A stretch of 11,258 bases of DNA, taken from Sporosarcina sp. (GTDB taxonomy: Bacteria; Bacillota; Bacilli; Bacillales_A; Planococcaceae). Made by a program: the position numbers and the translations under genes. The stretch is from contig JARIDM010000178.1 in NCBI GenBank assembly GCA_029263945.1, forward strand, positions 1 to 11,258, in the 5' to 3' direction. Positions 1-7,023 of the stretch are shown piece after piece. Every line of letters starts with the position of its first letter. Position 1 is the stretch's first letter. Below the pieces are notes generated by a model. The model did not search any database. It saw only the letters and a list, made by a program, of their open reading frames with translations, and was not told the origin of the DNA.

Positions 1-1071
1 TTTCACAAGTAAATTAGGACCGAGACATTTTACAGCTGGACAATGACAACCAATTGATTTTGCAAGTGGACGTTCAAGCCAACGGTCTAACATAATGGGT
101 AAGGTATCTGTTTGGATATTTCCCATAGACGGCGTATCCCCAAAATCAGTCACAATGACCTCACCCGTAAAGATATTCACGTTTAACCGCGAACGGCCAT
201 CTGGATCATTGCGGACCGAAACGTTTTTACTATTATAAATTCTAGACAATAACGCAAGATCTTCTTCGTCTGTACTACAAGGATAAAAAGGCAATGTGCC
301 AAATAACATCCACGTTTCTTCATCACGCACATCAAGTAAATGATGAATCGCTGCACGTGACTCTTCTAATGAAAGGACCTCAAGGTTTTCCGCAAAATTA
401 ACTGGGTACATCGGATGTATTTCATGTCTTGAACATTTCATTTCTTCGATGACTTGTTTATGAATATGCGCTAGATGTGGAAGTGTTCGTTTATTGAGCA
501 TCGTTTCAGCAGAAACCATCACGCCTGCTTCTGAAAGAGCACGACTGTTGTCAATCATTCTTTGAAACTGCTCTGCACGTCGTTCACGCGGTGGTTTACG
601 CTCCATATTTTCAAATCCACCGTCTACGAAATCGTCTACAGTGCCCCAATTGTGTGAGATGTGCAGAACGTCTAAAAAAGGAGCAATCGCCATATAACGG
701 TCAAGAGGCATCGTTAAATTAGAGTTCATTTGCGAACGAATACCACGTTTTTTCGTATACTGCAATAAAGGCAGTACATACTGTTCGATGGACTTCTTAG
801 AAAACATCGGTTCTCCGCCTGTAATGCTAAAGCTACGTAGGTTCGGGATTTCTTCAAGCCTTTGAATGAGTAATTCAAGGGGCAATGCATCAGGATCTTT
901 ATGCGCCAGCATATCCCCAACTGCACAGTGCTCACAACGCATATTACATAAATAAGTCGTCGTGAACTCTATACTAGATAACGTTAATTTCCCGTGTTCT
1001 TCAATATCTAAATAAGCTTCCCACGGGTCATACGTTGGGCTCATTTCTTTAAGTACAATTGTATTTTGCAT
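1..1071 (-). CDS. yfkAB: Radical SAM / CxCxxxxC motif protein YfkAB (3' end beyond window)
   Basis: This reads as 357 codons from ATG at 1069-1071 to the left window edge with no stop. B. subtilis YfkAB is, from memory, about 373 residues, so only a short C-terminal tail should be missing. The radical SAM cluster motif CNMRCEHC (C42, C46, C49) would bind a 4Fe-4S cluster and S-adenosylmethionine. The GGEP motif is at about 85-88. Near the end CHCPAVKC (C342, C344, C349) gives the CxCxxxxC signature that names the family and probably binds a second metal cluster. The substrate is unknown. A Shine-Dalgarno GTAGGAG (1081-1087) sits about 9 nt before the start. The gene is a single uninterrupted frame, whereas B. 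subtilis was once annotated as separate yfkA and yfkB. It is monocistronic at its 5' side, since a terminator (1179-1216) closes the operon before it. Family call is firm; function is unknown. Confidence 0.93.
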   Translation of the reverse strand, partial: MQNTIVLKEMSPTYDPWEAYLDIEEHGKLTLSSIEFTTTYLCNMRCEHCAVGDMLAHKDPDALPLELLIQRLEEIPNLRSFSITGGEPMFSKKSIEQYVLPLLQYTKKRGIRSQMNSNLTMPLDRYMAIAPFLDVLHISHNWGTVDDFVDGGFENMERKPPRERRAEQFQRMIDNSRALSEAGVMVSAETMLNKRTLPHLAHIHKQVIEEMKCSRHEIHPMYPVNFAENLEVLSLEESRAAIHHLLDVRDEETWMLFGTLPFYPCSTDEEDLALLSRIYNSKNVSVRNDPDGRSRLNVNIFTGEVIVTDFGDTPSMGNIQTDTLPIMLDRWLERPLAKSIGCHCPAVKCLGPNLLVK

Positions 1072-1112
1072 TGTCGTAAACTCCTACTCTTTGTTTATCG
1101 CTTACTAGCATT

Positions 1113-1141
1113 AGTATGCACGTTCGCTCGTGCTTTCGCAA
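1113..1141 (-). promoter_or_regulatory. Putative sigma-A promoter of yfkAB
   Basis: On the minus strand TTGCGA (1136-1141) and CATACT (1113-1118) are separated by 17 bp, giving a moderate match to the -35 and -10 boxes about 40 bp before the yfkAB start. A GCACG-N6-CGTGC dyad fills most of the spacer. Assigned by eye only. Confidence 0.45.
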
Positions 1142-1178
1142 TGCTAAATGATACAAATTGTTTCATCAGACTTTTCAC

Positions 1179-1216
1179 AAAAAAACGACAGCCGCGTTTT
1201 CGGACGGTGTCGTTTT
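1179..1216 (-). terminator. Rho-independent terminator of the LCP/AI-2E operon
   Basis: The arms AAAACGACA and TGTCGTTTT pair perfectly. An inner, partly bulged GC-rich stem closes over a CGAAAACG-type loop. On the minus strand the hairpin is followed by a run of seven T residues (1179-1185). It lies 24 bp past the AI-2E-family stop codon and separates that operon from yfkAB. Confidence 0.85.
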
Positions 1217-1239
1217 GATCATTTATAATAGATGTAAGG

Positions 1240-2430
1240 TTATTCTTTATACCTCAGGTCAGGTTCAGCAATAAATTTATTGTAACGGGCTTTATAAAGC
1301 TTGAAGAAATGAGTCACAAAAACTTTCAGTACTGCATAGCCTGGAATTCCAAGAATGACCCCTGCAACGCCAAATAATGAGCCTGCAGTTAATAAGACAA
1401 ATATGATTGTAATCGGATGTATTTTCAGTGACTTGCCCATAATTTGAGGCGAAATAAACTTGCCATCAATTAACTGTACGATTGTCCAAACGATCGCCAA
1501 CTTTATAATCATAAAAGGTGACGTCACAATTGCAATGATCACTGCAGGTGTAATTGCAATTAAAGGTCCTAAATAAGGAACGATACTCGTAAACATAGCC
1601 AGTACACCTAAAAGAAGTGCGTATTTCATCCCAATTATGAAGAACCCAATTGAAACCATTATGCCAATACAAATCGCTACTAATATTTGTCCTTGAATAT
1701 AAGAACTAATTTGACGATCAGCATCATGTGCAATTTCGCGAGCATCGTCTCGCATACGTGGCGGTAGCATGTTAATAAAGACTCTTGGTAACTTTTCTCC
1801 ATCTTTTAATAAATAGAACAAAATAAATGGAACTGTGACAATTGACAACACGAATCCTGTAAAAGCACCTACAAACGAGGTCAGGCCAGCTGCAATTCCA
1901 CCAAGTGCATCCGTAGCAAGTTTTCCAATATTATTAGGTGCTGATTCAACGATTGAGACAATGTTCATATCAAGACCTTCATAATAAGAAGCGAAAATAG
2001 AGTTTCGTAAAAAAGCATCTACATTAACTGTCACTTGTTTAAAATAGCTCGGAAAATCCTCTACAAGATTTTGAAATTGTCCTTTCAAAAAGGGTAATAC
2101 TAAAAATACAAGTAACGTAATCAGCCCAGAAGCGAGCAGGAAAATAATTAAAATTCCCCAGGCGCGCGGAATTTGGGCCTTTTCAAGAAGCCTTAGAATT
2201 GGCCTTAGAAGATAATATCCAATTGTTGCAAGTATGATTGGTAACACAACAGTTGAAAGAAAAACTTTTAATGGATAAAAAACAAACGAAATTTGATTGA
2301 AGATGAGGATGATTAAACCAGTGAGTAATATAGATAAAAGAACAAAGAGTGTACTCTTTCCTCCTAAAAAGTAAATGATACTTTCAGAAACACTTCTTTC
2401 TTTTGTCTGGGGTCTCTGGTTTGTTGGCAT
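1240..2430 (-). CDS. AI-2E family transporter (UPF0118), multi-pass membrane protein
   Basis: A 396-residue, strongly hydrophobic protein of the UPF0118/AI-2E exporter family, the group that includes B. subtilis YueF, YtvI, YrrI and YdbI. Hydrophobic helices can be placed at about 27-44, 51-77, 90-113, 185-208, 246-268, 271-300, 303-322 and 338-373. A long non-membrane segment (about 115-180) follows the third helix, as is usual for the family. The family-typical PYLGP is at about 285-289, and GKSLKIHP (332-339) leads into the glycine-rich last helix. Some members export autoinducer-2 and others act as sodium/proton antiporters, so the substrate cannot be told here. The start is supported by the strong site AAAGGAGGGG 8 nt upstream. 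It begins only 30 bp after the LCP gene stop, so the two are probably co-transcribed. Confidence 0.92.
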   Translation of the reverse strand: MPTNQRPQTKERSVSESIIYFLGGKSTLFVLLSILLTGLIILIFNQISFVFYPLKVFLSTVVLPIILATIGYYLLRPILRLLEKAQIPRAWGILIIFLLASGLITLLVFLVLPFLKGQFQNLVEDFPSYFKQVTVNVDAFLRNSIFASYYEGLDMNIVSIVESAPNNIGKLATDALGGIAAGLTSFVGAFTGFVLSIVTVPFILFYLLKDGEKLPRVFINMLPPRMRDDAREIAHDADRQISSYIQGQILVAICIGIMVSIGFFIIGMKYALLLGVLAMFTSIVPYLGPLIAITPAVIIAIVTSPFMIIKLAIVWTIVQLIDGKFISPQIMGKSLKIHPITIIFVLLTAGSLFGVAGVILGIPGYAVLKVFVTHFFKLYKARYNKFIAEPDLRYKE

Positions 2431-2460
2431 AAGTAGCCCCTCCTTTCTTACGCTGAATGG

Positions 2461-3420
2461 TTAATCTAAGGGCATATCTAAAAAGGCAGAGAGTGCTGCT
2501 TTATTCTTTTCGATATCTAATTCAATGACAGAACCCGCATGACTGTAAGAATTAAAAGAATAAGTTCCTTCTTGCGGAATCGTCATTGTTTCAATGTCTA
2601 CCCCTTTTGTTAACAAAACGGATAATACACGAGAAATTTCATCTTTAGCAGTTAAGTCAGTCTCCACAAAGTTAGAGAGTGCTCCAGCAAGTTTCGGCAT
2701 TTTAAGCAGCGTCCTTGGTTGCATGGCCTCTTTTTTTAATGCGGAAATCACCTCTTGCTGTCTTGCCACTCTTCCGAAATCACCTTCTGCATCTGCGCGG
2801 AAGCGTGCGTATCCAAGTAGTTCTTTCCCGTTCAGTTTTTTAGTTCCTGGTGTTAAGGTGACGCCGATATATTGAGACATTTCTTTTTGAACTGTAATTT
2901 CGACACCTTTTGGAAATGCAATGTCGACAATGGATTCAAAGTTATCAAAATCGACAATGGCATAATGGTGAATGGGTACACCGAACATACCGCTAATTGT
3001 ATCCTTGGTCTTTTGTACCCCATCGAAATAGTATGCCGTATTTAGTTTATAAGATTGGTAACCAGGAATTTCCGCATAGATATCACGCATGAAAGAAACA
3101 ACCCGCATCGTTCCAACGCTTTTATTCCACGATAAGACCATCATGGTATCTGTTCGAGATTGACCGCTCCCATCATCGTCGACACCGAGTAACAAGTAAT
3201 TTTCTACTGCTGGATGATTAGGGTGTATGCCATCCCCTTGGAAAGAACCTGGCTCAATCGCGTTACCTTTCGCGATCGATCTACCTGAATTATACTGTAT
3301 GACGGTATAGGTACTAATGATAAATAATAGAAAAATAACGAGTGTAAACAGCGTTCTTCCGACTCTTAGTTTTTTCTTTCGTCTTCTTTTCAATGTATAT
3401 TCTTCATGATGCTCTTCCAT
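2461..3420 (-). CDS. LytR-CpsA-Psr (LCP) family cell-wall glycopolymer transferase
   Basis: A 319-residue protein of the LCP family (TagT/TagU/TagV in B. subtilis). These proteins move teichoic acids or related polymers from undecaprenyl carriers to peptidoglycan outside the membrane. An Arg/Lys-rich stretch (KRRRKKK, 11-17) is followed by one membrane anchor (about 22-42), then an extracellular catalytic domain from about 75. Visible family elements are LLLGVDDDG (77-84), SRTDTMM (88-94), VVSFMRDIY (107-115) with its Arg-Asp pair, and RFRADAEGDFGRVARQQ (206-222), whose arginines hold the pyrophosphate in known structures. ATG at 3418-3420 is preferred over an in-frame ATG 39 nt upstream because GGGGGA lies 7 nt before it. 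It is the first gene of a pair with the AI-2E-family gene. The exact polymer is not inferable. Confidence 0.92.
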   Translation of the reverse strand: MEEHHEEYTLKRRRKKKLRVGRTLFTLVIFLLFIISTYTVIQYNSGRSIAKGNAIEPGSFQGDGIHPNHPAVENYLLLGVDDDGSGQSRTDTMMVLSWNKSVGTMRVVSFMRDIYAEIPGYQSYKLNTAYYFDGVQKTKDTISGMFGVPIHHYAIVDFDNFESIVDIAFPKGVEITVQKEMSQYIGVTLTPGTKKLNGKELLGYARFRADAEGDFGRVARQQEVISALKKEAMQPRTLLKMPKLAGALSNFVETDLTAKDEISRVLSVLLTKGVDIETMTIPQEGTYSFNSYSHAGSVIELDIEKNKAALSAFLDMPLD

Positions 3421-3502
3421 AATAATTCCCCCAAAACGTAATCTCAAACTTAACTTCAAAAATAAGACGTATTGCTAACGACTTGGTTCCATTTCCCCAT
3501 AT

Positions 3503-3531
3503 ATCATAGCATGGAGAAGTAATTCTGTGAT
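3503..3531 (-). promoter_or_regulatory. Putative promoter of the LCP/AI-2E operon
   Basis: On the minus strand ATCACA (3526-3531) and TATGAT (3503-3508) are 17 bp apart. The -10 box carries an extended TG element (TGC directly before TATGAT). The leader to the LCP start would be about 75 nt. It is the best match in this interval, but assigned by eye. Confidence 0.5.
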
Positions 3532-3612
3532 CATTCAAGACTTTCCCCCAATCTTCTTCTTTCATACATACATATGCTAGGGATAGAGTTGCAAAGGAAG
3601 GTGGTGTTTTTG

Positions 3613-3714
3613 ATGGGCAATGAGTATAGAGGGAATGGTGTAGGTTCATCTTTTGCGTTATTAGTTGTTCTTTTCATTTTGCTAATCATTATAGGGGCGA
3701 GTTACTTGTACTAG
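3613..3714 (+). CDS. YjcZ-family sporulation micro-protein, 33 aa
   Basis: A 33-residue frame (ATG 3613, TAG 3712) that automatic callers often miss. The first 12 residues are glycine-rich and polar (MGNEYRGNGVGS). They are followed by a single hydrophobic helix, SFALLVVLFILLIIIGASY, to the end. That layout, especially FAL-VVLFILLII-G, is the signature of the tiny YjcZ/YhaL-like transmembrane peptides of Bacillaceae spore formers, many made late in sporulation. A Shine-Dalgarno GGAAGG (3597-3602) lies about 10 nt before the ATG. An in-frame GTG at 3604 is possible but too close to that site. A strong terminator follows at 3761-3786, so it looks monocistronic. Its molecular role is unknown. 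Confidence 0.8.
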   Translation: MGNEYRGNGVGSSFALLVVLFILLIIIGASYLY

Positions 3715-3760
3715 CAGAAGAATGCAACGAATTTTAATCACTCATGAACAACGAATTTAC

Positions 3761-3786
3761 AAAGAGCGTCAAATAGACGCTCTTTT
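3761..3786 (+). terminator. Rho-independent terminator after the YjcZ-like gene
   Basis: Perfect 10-bp stem (AAAGAGCGTC / GACGCTCTTT) with a 5-nt AAATA loop, running into TTTTT. The A-rich 5' side means it could also work on the minus strand, though no minus-strand gene ends here. Confidence 0.9.
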
Positions 3787-3795
3787 TACCATTTA

Positions 3796-3804
3796 TGTTA
3801 TAAT
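3796..3804 (+). promoter_or_regulatory. Extended -10 promoter of msrA
   Basis: A perfect TATAAT (3799-3804) is preceded by TG at 3796-3797, giving an extended -10 element. No good -35 box exists: at the right distance lies the 3' arm of the preceding terminator. The leader to the ATG at 3841 would be about 30 nt. Confidence 0.6.
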
Positions 3805-3840
3805 TTCTATACATATATTTGAAGGGCGATGTGGAATCTA

Positions 3841-4380
3841 ATGAATAAATCAATTGAAAAAGCAGCCTTTGCAGGTGGATGCTTTTGGTGTATGGTAAAA
3901 CCTTTTAAAGATTGGGACGGGATTCATGGCGTCGTTTCTGGTTATATGGGCGGACATGTTGAAAATCCAACCTATGAAGATGTTAAAAAAGGAGATTCTG
4001 GTCATCTAGAAGTCGTTGAGATTACGTTTGATCCGACAGTCTTCTCTTATCAAAAATTGTTAGACGTCTATTGGCAACAAATTGACCCGACTGATAATGA
4101 AGGGCAGTTTCAAGATCGGGGGCATTCCTATTCCCCAGCAATATTTTACTATACAGACCATCAACAGGAAATCGCTACACGCTCTAAAGAAAAACTCGAT
4201 GCAAGTGGAATGTTTACAAAACCAGTAAATACACCAATTCGTCCGAGTGAAACTTTTTACCCGGCAGAGGAGTATCACCAAGATTTCTACAAAAAAGAAG
4301 CGGCGCATTACGAAGAAGATCGTGCAAAATCAGGTAGGGATGAATTTATCGAAAACCACTGGTCACCTAAAAAAGTTTAA
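3841..4380 (+). CDS. msrA: Peptide methionine sulfoxide reductase MsrA
   Basis: A 179-residue cytoplasmic enzyme that reduces methionine-S-sulfoxide in proteins and as the free amino acid, repairing oxidative damage. The catalytic motif AGGCFWC is at 11-17; C14 is the expected nucleophile. Further MsrA hallmarks are SGYMGG (33-38), the SGH-E segment (53-57), YWQQIDPTD (77-85), GQFQDRG (88-94) and EEYHQDFY (143-150). C14 and C17 are the only cysteines, so recycling would have to use the CFWC pair or an outside reductant. I chose ATG 3841 over the in-frame ATG at 3829: GTGGA lies about 7 nt upstream of 3841, while GAAGGG almost touches 3829, and the shorter N-terminus aligns with B. subtilis MsrA. 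No msrB follows it, unlike in many Firmicutes. Confidence 0.95.
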   Translation: MNKSIEKAAFAGGCFWCMVKPFKDWDGIHGVVSGYMGGHVENPTYEDVKKGDSGHLEVVEITFDPTVFSYQKLLDVYWQQIDPTDNEGQFQDRGHSYSPAIFYYTDHQQEIATRSKEKLDASGMFTKPVNTPIRPSETFYPAEEYHQDFYKKEAAHYEEDRAKSGRDEFIENHWSPKKV

Positions 4381-4462
4381 TCTAGCAAGCAATTTCATAG
4401 CGATACGCTTACGTTAACTAAAAAAAGTAAAGAATACTATGCAGTTGAATCGTTTCATATAG

Positions 4463-4491
4463 TTTCTCTGATGTTTTCCGTCCTATATAAT
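4463..4491 (+). promoter_or_regulatory. Possible promoter upstream of the XRE gene
   Basis: TATAAT (4486-4491) with a weak TTTCTC (4463-4468) 17 bp upstream. A transcript from here would have a leader of about 140 nt carrying the hairpin at 4559-4588 and the second dyad. No convincing promoter lies nearer the gene. Weak assignment. Confidence 0.35.
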
Positions 4492-4558
4492 TCGGCTGCA
4501 TATTATTTTTTTATGTGTACTTAGTTTATTGGATCACAGAAATACATTTAGGACGCCC

Positions 4559-4588
4559 AACAAGTTACCGTATCGGCAACTTGTTTTT
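4559..4588 (+). terminator. Terminator-like hairpin downstream of msrA
   Basis: AACAAGTT (4559-4566) pairs with AACTTGTT (4578-4585). An inner CCG/CGG stem and a TAT loop follow after one A/C mismatch, then a T-run (4584-4588). It probably ends the msrA transcript 180 bp past its stop. It also contains the first of two operator-like dyads before the XRE gene. Confidence 0.65.
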
Positions 4589-4604
4589 ATTACCGCTTTG
4601 GTAA
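4565..4604 (+). promoter_or_regulatory. Two operator-like dyads upstream of the XRE repressor gene
   Basis: Two 15-bp elements of the same design: TTACCGTATCGGCAA (4565-4579) and TTACCGCTTTGGTAA (4590-4604). Both start TTACCG and match TTACCGnnTnGGnAA, with centres 25 bp apart. The second is a perfect ATTACC/GGTAAT inverted repeat (4589-4605). Such short TTACC-type dyads directly before an XRE gene are typical of autoregulatory operators. That role is inferred from position and symmetry. Confidence 0.5.
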
Positions 4605-4636
4605 TGTACATGAAGGCTTAATAGAGAGGTGGAAAA

Positions 4637-5035
4637 ATGAGTGTTTTAGGGAAAAGGATTATCAGTTTAAGAAAACGCGATAAGATCCTTCAAAATGAAT
4701 TTGCTAAAAAGCTTGCTGTATCTAACGTTGTCCTTTCTAGGTATGAATCTGGTGAGAGAAAACCAGACTACGAAACATTGCAGAAGATTGCTGACTTTTT
4801 TGATGTGACTGTTGATTACTTATTAGGACGTTCAAATAATCCAGATGCCCACAAAATCGCTATAGCAGCGCAAGAAACCACAATGTCTATTAAAACCTTT
4901 GAACTTTTCGAGGAATTCAGAAAGCATCCAGAACTATTAACGTACCTTTCAACCAACCCTGAACTAAAAGTTAAAGAATTAATAAAGTTTTATAAAATAA
5001 AGAAAATGTTACTCGAGGATGAACCTTGTAGATAA
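4637..5035 (+). CDS. XRE-family helix-turn-helix transcriptional regulator
   Basis: A 132-residue protein. Its first ~68 residues are a standard lambda-repressor-like HTH domain: LGKRIISLRKRDKILQNEFA, then KLAVSNVVLSRYESGERKP as the helix-turn-helix with recognition helix, then TLQKIADFFDVTVDYLLGR closing the fold. The remaining ~60 residues are helical and charged, with no domain I recognise, and presumably serve dimerisation or ligand sensing. It ends EDEPCR. The start is supported by AGAGGTGG (4625-4632) just upstream. It stands alone between msrA and ykpA, with two matching dyads 30-70 bp before it, which suggests autoregulation. Domain architecture resembles SinR/ImmR-type and phage-type repressors, but no phage genes are nearby. 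Its targets are unknown. Confidence 0.88.
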   Translation: MSVLGKRIISLRKRDKILQNEFAKKLAVSNVVLSRYESGERKPDYETLQKIADFFDVTVDYLLGRSNNPDAHKIAIAAQETTMSIKTFELFEEFRKHPELLTYLSTNPELKVKELIKFYKIKKMLLEDEPCR

Positions 5036-5239
5036 TTTTTGTATTCGAATCGTATGAATACAATACTTCTCACTCCCCCACTCGAACTCAAAATAACTTA
5101 CATGCCGTTAGTCACTTGAATGGATTTTTAGGATTGACCAACGCCTATATACGCGAAAACTTCTGAAGCTTGAACTGTTTTTTTTAACGTGCTGAACACT
5201 TCGTTAAAAGGTACTGAAATAATGCGTGGGAAACCGTTG

Positions 5240-5269
5240 TTGCTTCTGTGAATTAGTCCGTGCTATACT
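5240..5269 (+). promoter_or_regulatory. Putative sigma-A promoter of ykpA
   Basis: TTGCTT (5240-5245) and TATACT (5264-5269) with an 18-bp spacer and an extended TG (TGC just before the -10). The transcript would start about 25 nt before the ATG, leaving no room for the leader-peptide attenuators seen in antibiotic-resistance ABC-F genes. Confidence 0.65.
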
Positions 5270-5298
5270 AGGAACATTGTGAAATTAGGAGGATTTTA

Positions 5299-6906
5299 AT
5301 GATAGCAGTGAATAACTTGAGTCTTCAGTTTGCAGACCGTAAACTTTTTGAAGACGTTAATATACAATTCAATCCAGGCCATTGTTATGGACTTATTGGT
5401 GCGAATGGTGCAGGGAAATCTACATTTATCAAAGTATTGTCAGGTGAACTTGAACCTCAATCGGGTCACGTCGTGATGAAACCGGATGAGCGTCTTGCAG
5501 TTTTAAAGCAAGACCACTTCGAGTATGAAGAAAGTGAAGTACTTGAAACCGTCATTATGGGCCACAAAGAATTGTACGATATTATGAATGAAAAAAATGC
5601 AATTTACATGAAAGCAGATTTCTCAGATGAAGATGGTATGCGCGCAGCAGAACTTGAAGGAGAATTTGCAGATTTAAACGGATGGGAAGCTGAATCAGAA
5701 GCAGCGATTCTTTTACAAGGTCTCGGCATTCCAGAGTCGATGCATCATTCGAAAATGGCTGAACTTCAAGGTTCTGACAAAGTAAAAGTATTACTTGCCC
5801 AGGCATTGTTTGGTAAACCAGACGTCCTCCTTCTAGATGAGCCTACAAACCACTTGGACATTCAAGCGATTCGTTGGTTGGAAGAGTTCTTGATTAACTT
5901 CGATAACACAGTCATCGTCGTATCCCATGACCGTCACTTCTTAAACAACGTTTGTACGCAAATTGCGGATTTAGATTTTGGTAAGCTTCAAATCTATCCA
6001 GGAAACTATGACTTCTGGTATGAATCAAGCCAATTAGCACAAAAAATGGCGCAAGATCAAAATAAGAAAAAAGAAGAAAAGATTAAAGAGCTTGAAGCCT
6101 TTATTGCACGCTTTAGCGCAAACGCTTCAAAATCCAAACAAGCAACTTCTAGAAAGAAGACACTTGATAAAATTGAACTTGACGACATTCGTCCTTCTTC
6201 AAGACGTTATCCATATGTTAACTTCCAAATCGGCCGCGAAATTGGGAACGATGTGGTCACGGTAACAGATGTTTCTAAAACAATTGAAAATGTTAAAATG
6301 ATTGACAATGTTACATTCTCTATGGGAAGAGAAGACAAAATTATTCTTTTAGGTAACCCACTTGCCAAATCTGCATTACTAGACGTACTTGCAGAAGAAA
6401 CAGAGCCAGATGCTGGAACTGTTAAATGGGGCGTTACCACAACGAATGCTTACTTCCCTATCGATAACAACGAGTTTTTCCAAGGGTCTGAAAGTTCATT
6501 AGTTGAATGGCTTAGACAGTACTCTCCTGAAGAACAAACAGAGACTTTTTTACGTGGTTTCCTGGGTCGTATGCTCTTCTCAGGAGAAGAAGTTAATAAG
6601 AAACCTTCAGTTCTTTCAGGAGGAGAAAAAGTTCGTTGTATGCTATCGAAAATGATGTTAACAAGTGCCAACGTCCTGCTTCTTGATGAACCGACGAACC
6701 ACTTGGACCTTGAATCTATTCAGGCACTAAACAATGGACTCATTGCATTTAAGGGTGCGATGATTTTCACGTCTCATGACCATCAATTCATCCAGACAAT
6801 TGCAAATCGCGTCATTGAAATTCAAGAGGATGGCTCAATACTGGATAAATTAATGTCATATGATGAATTTTTAGAATGGAAACAACAACAAAAAGTTAAA
6901 AAATAA
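5299..6906 (+). CDS. ykpA: ABC-F family ATPase, YkpA/YbiT type
   Basis: A 535-residue soluble protein with two ABC ATPase domains and no membrane segments, so an ABC-F translation-type factor rather than a transporter. Domain 1 has Walker A GANGAGKST (34-42), Walker B VLLLDEPTNHLD (176-187) and the H-loop SHD (209-211). The charged P-site-tRNA-interaction linker runs about 245-300. Domain 2 has signature LSGGEK (439-444), Walker B VLLLDEPTNHLD (459-470) and SHD (492-494). Domain 1's signature is degenerate (LQGSDK, 156-161), and domain 2's Walker A is degenerate (GNPLAKS, 352-358). Overall it matches B. subtilis YkpA closely as I recall that protein. ABC-F proteins bind the ribosomal E site and help stalled or early-elongation ribosomes; a resistance role is not indicated. 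A strong site AGGAGG (5287-5292) fixes the start. Confidence 0.93.
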   Translation: MIAVNNLSLQFADRKLFEDVNIQFNPGHCYGLIGANGAGKSTFIKVLSGELEPQSGHVVMKPDERLAVLKQDHFEYEESEVLETVIMGHKELYDIMNEKNAIYMKADFSDEDGMRAAELEGEFADLNGWEAESEAAILLQGLGIPESMHHSKMAELQGSDKVKVLLAQALFGKPDVLLLDEPTNHLDIQAIRWLEEFLINFDNTVIVVSHDRHFLNNVCTQIADLDFGKLQIYPGNYDFWYESSQLAQKMAQDQNKKKEEKIKELEAFIARFSANASKSKQATSRKKTLDKIELDDIRPSSRRYPYVNFQIGREIGNDVVTVTDVSKTIENVKMIDNVTFSMGREDKIILLGNPLAKSALLDVLAEETEPDAGTVKWGVTTTNAYFPIDNNEFFQGSESSLVEWLRQYSPEEQTETFLRGFLGRMLFSGEEVNKKPSVLSGGEKVRCMLSKMMLTSANVLLLDEPTNHLDLESIQALNNGLIAFKGAMIFTSHDHQFIQTIANRVIEIQEDGSILDKLMSYDEFLEWKQQQKVKK

Positions 6907-6916
6907 AACAATACTG

Positions 6917-6941
6917 TACAGTGGATTCCAAATCCACTGTA
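6917..6941 (+). terminator. Hairpin after ykpA (first of two)
   Basis: Perfect 11-bp stem TACAGTGGATT / AATCCACTGTA with a CCA loop, starting 10 bp past the ykpA stop. The following tract TTCTTCGTT is only moderately T-rich, so it may be a weak terminator or a 3'-end stabilising stem. Confidence 0.65.
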
Positions 6942-6965
6942 TTCTTCGTTGTTAAAAACACGTAG

Positions 6966-6997
6966 AAAAAAAGACATCCCTTGAGATGTCTTTTTTT
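6966..6997 (+). terminator. Bidirectional terminator between ykpA and csp
   Basis: Seven A residues plus GACATC pair with GATGTC plus seven T residues around a 6-nt CCTTGA loop. Each strand ends in a T-run, so it can stop the ykpA transcript rightward and the convergent csp transcript leftward. The csp stop lies 27 bp away. Confidence 0.92.
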
Positions 6998-7023
6998 ATG
7001 TGTAGGTTACATTTGAGTTGGGA

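Noticed and set aside
2594..2875. 93-codon plus-strand open frame inside the LCP gene
   Set aside because: Antisense shadow of the LCP catalytic domain, with no promoter or ribosome site.
3563..3579. Sporulation-type -10 candidates (CATACATA, CATATGCTA) before the YjcZ-like gene
   Set aside because: The -10-like motifs resemble sigma-E/K/G boxes, but no matching -35 sits at the right distance.
3404..3649. 81-codon minus-strand open frame across the LCP start and YjcZ-like gene
   Set aside because: No ribosome site, no protein-like composition, and it overlaps the LCP start, its promoter and the plus-strand peptide gene.
3829..3840. Upstream in-frame ATG of msrA adding four residues
   Set aside because: The nearest purine-rich site (GAAGGG) ends only 2 nt before it, and the N-terminus from 3841 fits the family better.
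5041..5061. GTATTC-N9-GAATAC inverted repeat after the XRE gene
   Set aside because: Only 6 bp, AT-rich and without a T-run, so not a credible terminator.
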